A stretch of 64,000 nt of DNA, taken from positions 62,001-126,000 of the forward strand of contig NZ_CP043498.1 of the NCBI RefSeq assembly GCF_009498215.1, read 5' to 3'. The stretch is from Rhizobium grahamii (GTDB lineage: Bacteria > Pseudomonadota > Alphaproteobacteria > Rhizobiales > Rhizobiaceae). The translations under genes and the position numbers were made by a program. This document shows positions 62,537 through 64,000 of this stretch, one piece after another (position 1 is the stretch's first letter; every line of letters begins with the position of its first letter). The notes beneath the pieces are model-generated. The model was not told the DNA's origin. It saw only the letters and a list, made by a program, of their open reading frames with translations, and did no database searches.

Positions 62537-64000
62537 ATGTCGCTCACTTCGGCACTGAATACGGCACAGAGCATATTCAACAATACCGGCACTCAGAGCA
62601 GTGTGGTATCGAACAATATCTCGAACTCCAGCAACAGCGACTACGTGCGCCGTCAGGCGATGATCACGACGTCTCTGAATGGAGCGCAGGTCGTAAAGAT
62701 CAGCCGCGCGCAGGAAGACGCGCTGATGCGGCAATGGCTGAAGGCCAGCGCGCAGGACAGCGGACAGCAAACTCTGCTGTCCGGCCTGACCGATCTGAAG
62801 TCGATCATGGGCGGCAACGACTACGAGACGTCGCCTGCGACCTATCTCAAGACGTTCCAGGAAAAGCTCCAGGCGTTCCGTACCTCTCCCAGCAGCACGA
62901 TTGCTGCGCAGAGCGCCATAACCGCCGCTCAGGACGTCGCGAATTCGCTGAACAACGCATCGACGTCCGTCCAAGCCGTGCGCCAGGGCGCGGACAAGGA
63001 GATCGGGACGCAGGTTTCGACCCTGAATACGCTTCTCGCGCAGTTCAAGACGGCAAATGATGCGGTCAAGAGCGCGACGTCGACAGGCGGAGACGCCAAC
63101 GACGCGCTCGATGAGCGCGACAAGATCCTGAAACAGATTTCGTCCATCGTCGGCGTGAACGCGGTCGACCGCTCCAACGGCGATATGGCGCTGTACACCA
63201 CCGACGGCACTGTGGTCTTCGACACGATCCCGCGCACCGTGACCTTCGTCGCGCAGGATACCTATACCGCGCAGACCAAGGGCAATGGCGTCTACATCGA
63301 CGGCGTCCTGCTGGCGAGTGGAACGGGATCGACGACGTCATCGCAGGGAAGCCTTCAGTCGCTTCTGCAGGTTCGCGACGACATCGCACCGAAATTCCAG
63401 TCGCAGCTCGACGAAATTGCCAAGTCGCTCGTTTCCATGTTCTCGGAAAGCGACGGCGGCACGCCGGCAACAACCGCTCCTGGCCTCTTCGTATGGAAGA
63501 CCTCTGCTGGTGCCGACGGTGACGTTCCGACCACACCTGACGTGATCGCCGGGATTTCGGCGACGATTTCGGTCAATACCGCGGTCATCACGAACCAGGG
63601 CGGCGACCCGATGAAGCTGCGCGACGGTTCGATCAGCGGATTGACGAACCTGAACACGACCAACAGCAGCGGCTTTTCGGACAATCTCGACGCGCTTTTC
63701 ACGAAGATGAACACCGCGCAGACCTTCTCGTCGGATGCGGGGCTGTCGTCGAACGTCAACATTCTCAGCTATGCGCAGAATTCGCTGGGCTGGCTTGAAC
63801 AGTATCGCAGCGACGCCACCACGGCGTCCGAAAATACCTCCGCAGCGCTCTCGCGCTCCACGGAAGCCTACTCAAACGAGACTGGCGTCAATCTCGACGA
63901 AGAACTGACGCTGCTGCTCGATATCGAACAGTCCTACAAGGCGGCCACGAAGATTCTCAATGCGGTCGACGAGATGTTGAAATCATTGCTGGACATAGCG
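62537..64000 (+). CDS. flgK: Hook-filament junction protein FlgK (3' end cut by window)
   Basis: 488 codons are present and remain open at the window edge. The N-terminal rod/hook motif is present (LTSALNTAQSIFNNTGTQSSVVSNNISNSS), as is the C-terminal part (TGVNLDEELTLLLDIEQSYKAATKILNAVDEML), so only the last few residues and the stop are missing. FlgK caps the hook and joins it to the filament. flgL would be expected just beyond. Confidence 0.95.
   Translation, partial: MSLTSALNTAQSIFNNTGTQSSVVSNNISNSSNSDYVRRQAMITTSLNGAQVVKISRAQEDALMRQWLKASAQDSGQQTLLSGLTDLKSIMGGNDYETSPATYLKTFQEKLQAFRTSPSSTIAAQSAITAAQDVANSLNNASTSVQAVRQGADKEIGTQVSTLNTLLAQFKTANDAVKSATSTGGDANDALDERDKILKQISSIVGVNAVDRSNGDMALYTTDGTVVFDTIPRTVTFVAQDTYTAQTKGNGVYIDGVLLASGTGSTTSSQGSLQSLLQVRDDIAPKFQSQLDEIAKSLVSMFSESDGGTPATTAPGLFVWKTSAGADGDVPTTPDVIAGISATISVNTAVITNQGGDPMKLRDGSISGLTNLNTTNSSGFSDNLDALFTKMNTAQTFSSDAGLSSNVNILSYAQNSLGWLEQYRSDATTASENTSAALSRSTEAYSNETGVNLDEELTLLLDIEQSYKAATKILNAVDEMLKSLLDIA

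Noticed and set aside
1..64000. CRISPR arrays, insertion sequences, prophage or integrase genes
   Set aside because: None was seen on reading both strands; no regular short repeats with spacers and no transposase motifs.

Overview
The window is a GC-rich alphaproteobacterial chromosome segment, almost certainly Rhizobiaceae (Rhizobium / Agrobacterium / Ensifer type). The main evidence is a gene order from about 21.6 kb to the right edge that follows the flagellum-motility-chemotaxis regulon described in Sinorhizobium meliloti: icpA-cheS-cheY1-cheA-cheW-cheR-cheB-cheY2-cheD-cheT-fliF-visN-visR, then flhB-fliG-fliN-fliM-motA on the minus strand, then flgF-fliI-flgB-flgC-fliE-flgG-flgA-flgI-motE-flgH-fliL-fliP, four flagellins, motB-motC-fliK, a lytic transglycosylase, rem, flgE and flgK. 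VisN/VisR, Rem, MotC, MotE, CheS, CheT and two CheY proteins are rhizobial signatures. No sigma-28 or sigma-54 flagellar regulator was seen.

Left part (1-21.6 kb): the 3' end of a tRNA (probably Phe) and small hypothetical genes; an OsmC-family gene and a DMT exporter; a minus-strand surface-polysaccharide operon (family-2 glycosyltransferase, Wzx-like flippase, pyruvyl transferase); a fused glyoxalase-fold dioxygenase / alpha-beta hydrolase gene with a broken frame; a dense signalling island (membrane histidine kinase with a FixL-like PAS, Rcp1-like receiver, REC-kinase-REC hybrid, lone receivers, a LuxR-type regulator and a short kinase); then secDF, a small membrane protein and a GT39-type glycosyltransferase.

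Right part: receptors and CheA/CheW feed two response regulators (CheY2 as motor effector, CheY1 as phosphate sink, helped by CheS). VisN/VisR activate rem, and Rem activates later genes. MS ring, C-ring, export apparatus, rod, rings, hook, filament and the four-part rhizobial motor (MotA, MotB, MotC with chaperone MotE) are all present. A SPINDLY/OGT-like glycosyltransferase gene lies opposite-strand between fliP and the flagellins.

Points most worth a second look: (1) a roughly 45-bp element, GGCATGA...CCGG...CCGG...TCC, in front of all four flagellin genes and also upstream of icpA; (2) four genes (VOC-hydrolase, cheR, flgB, rem) each lacking exactly one nucleotide at or beside a homopolymer, a pattern that favours sequencing error over decay; (3) the FixL-like PAS with conserved His/Arg spacing; (4) loss of the proximal histidine in the globin-like domain of IcpA; (5) several dyads next to regulatory genes.
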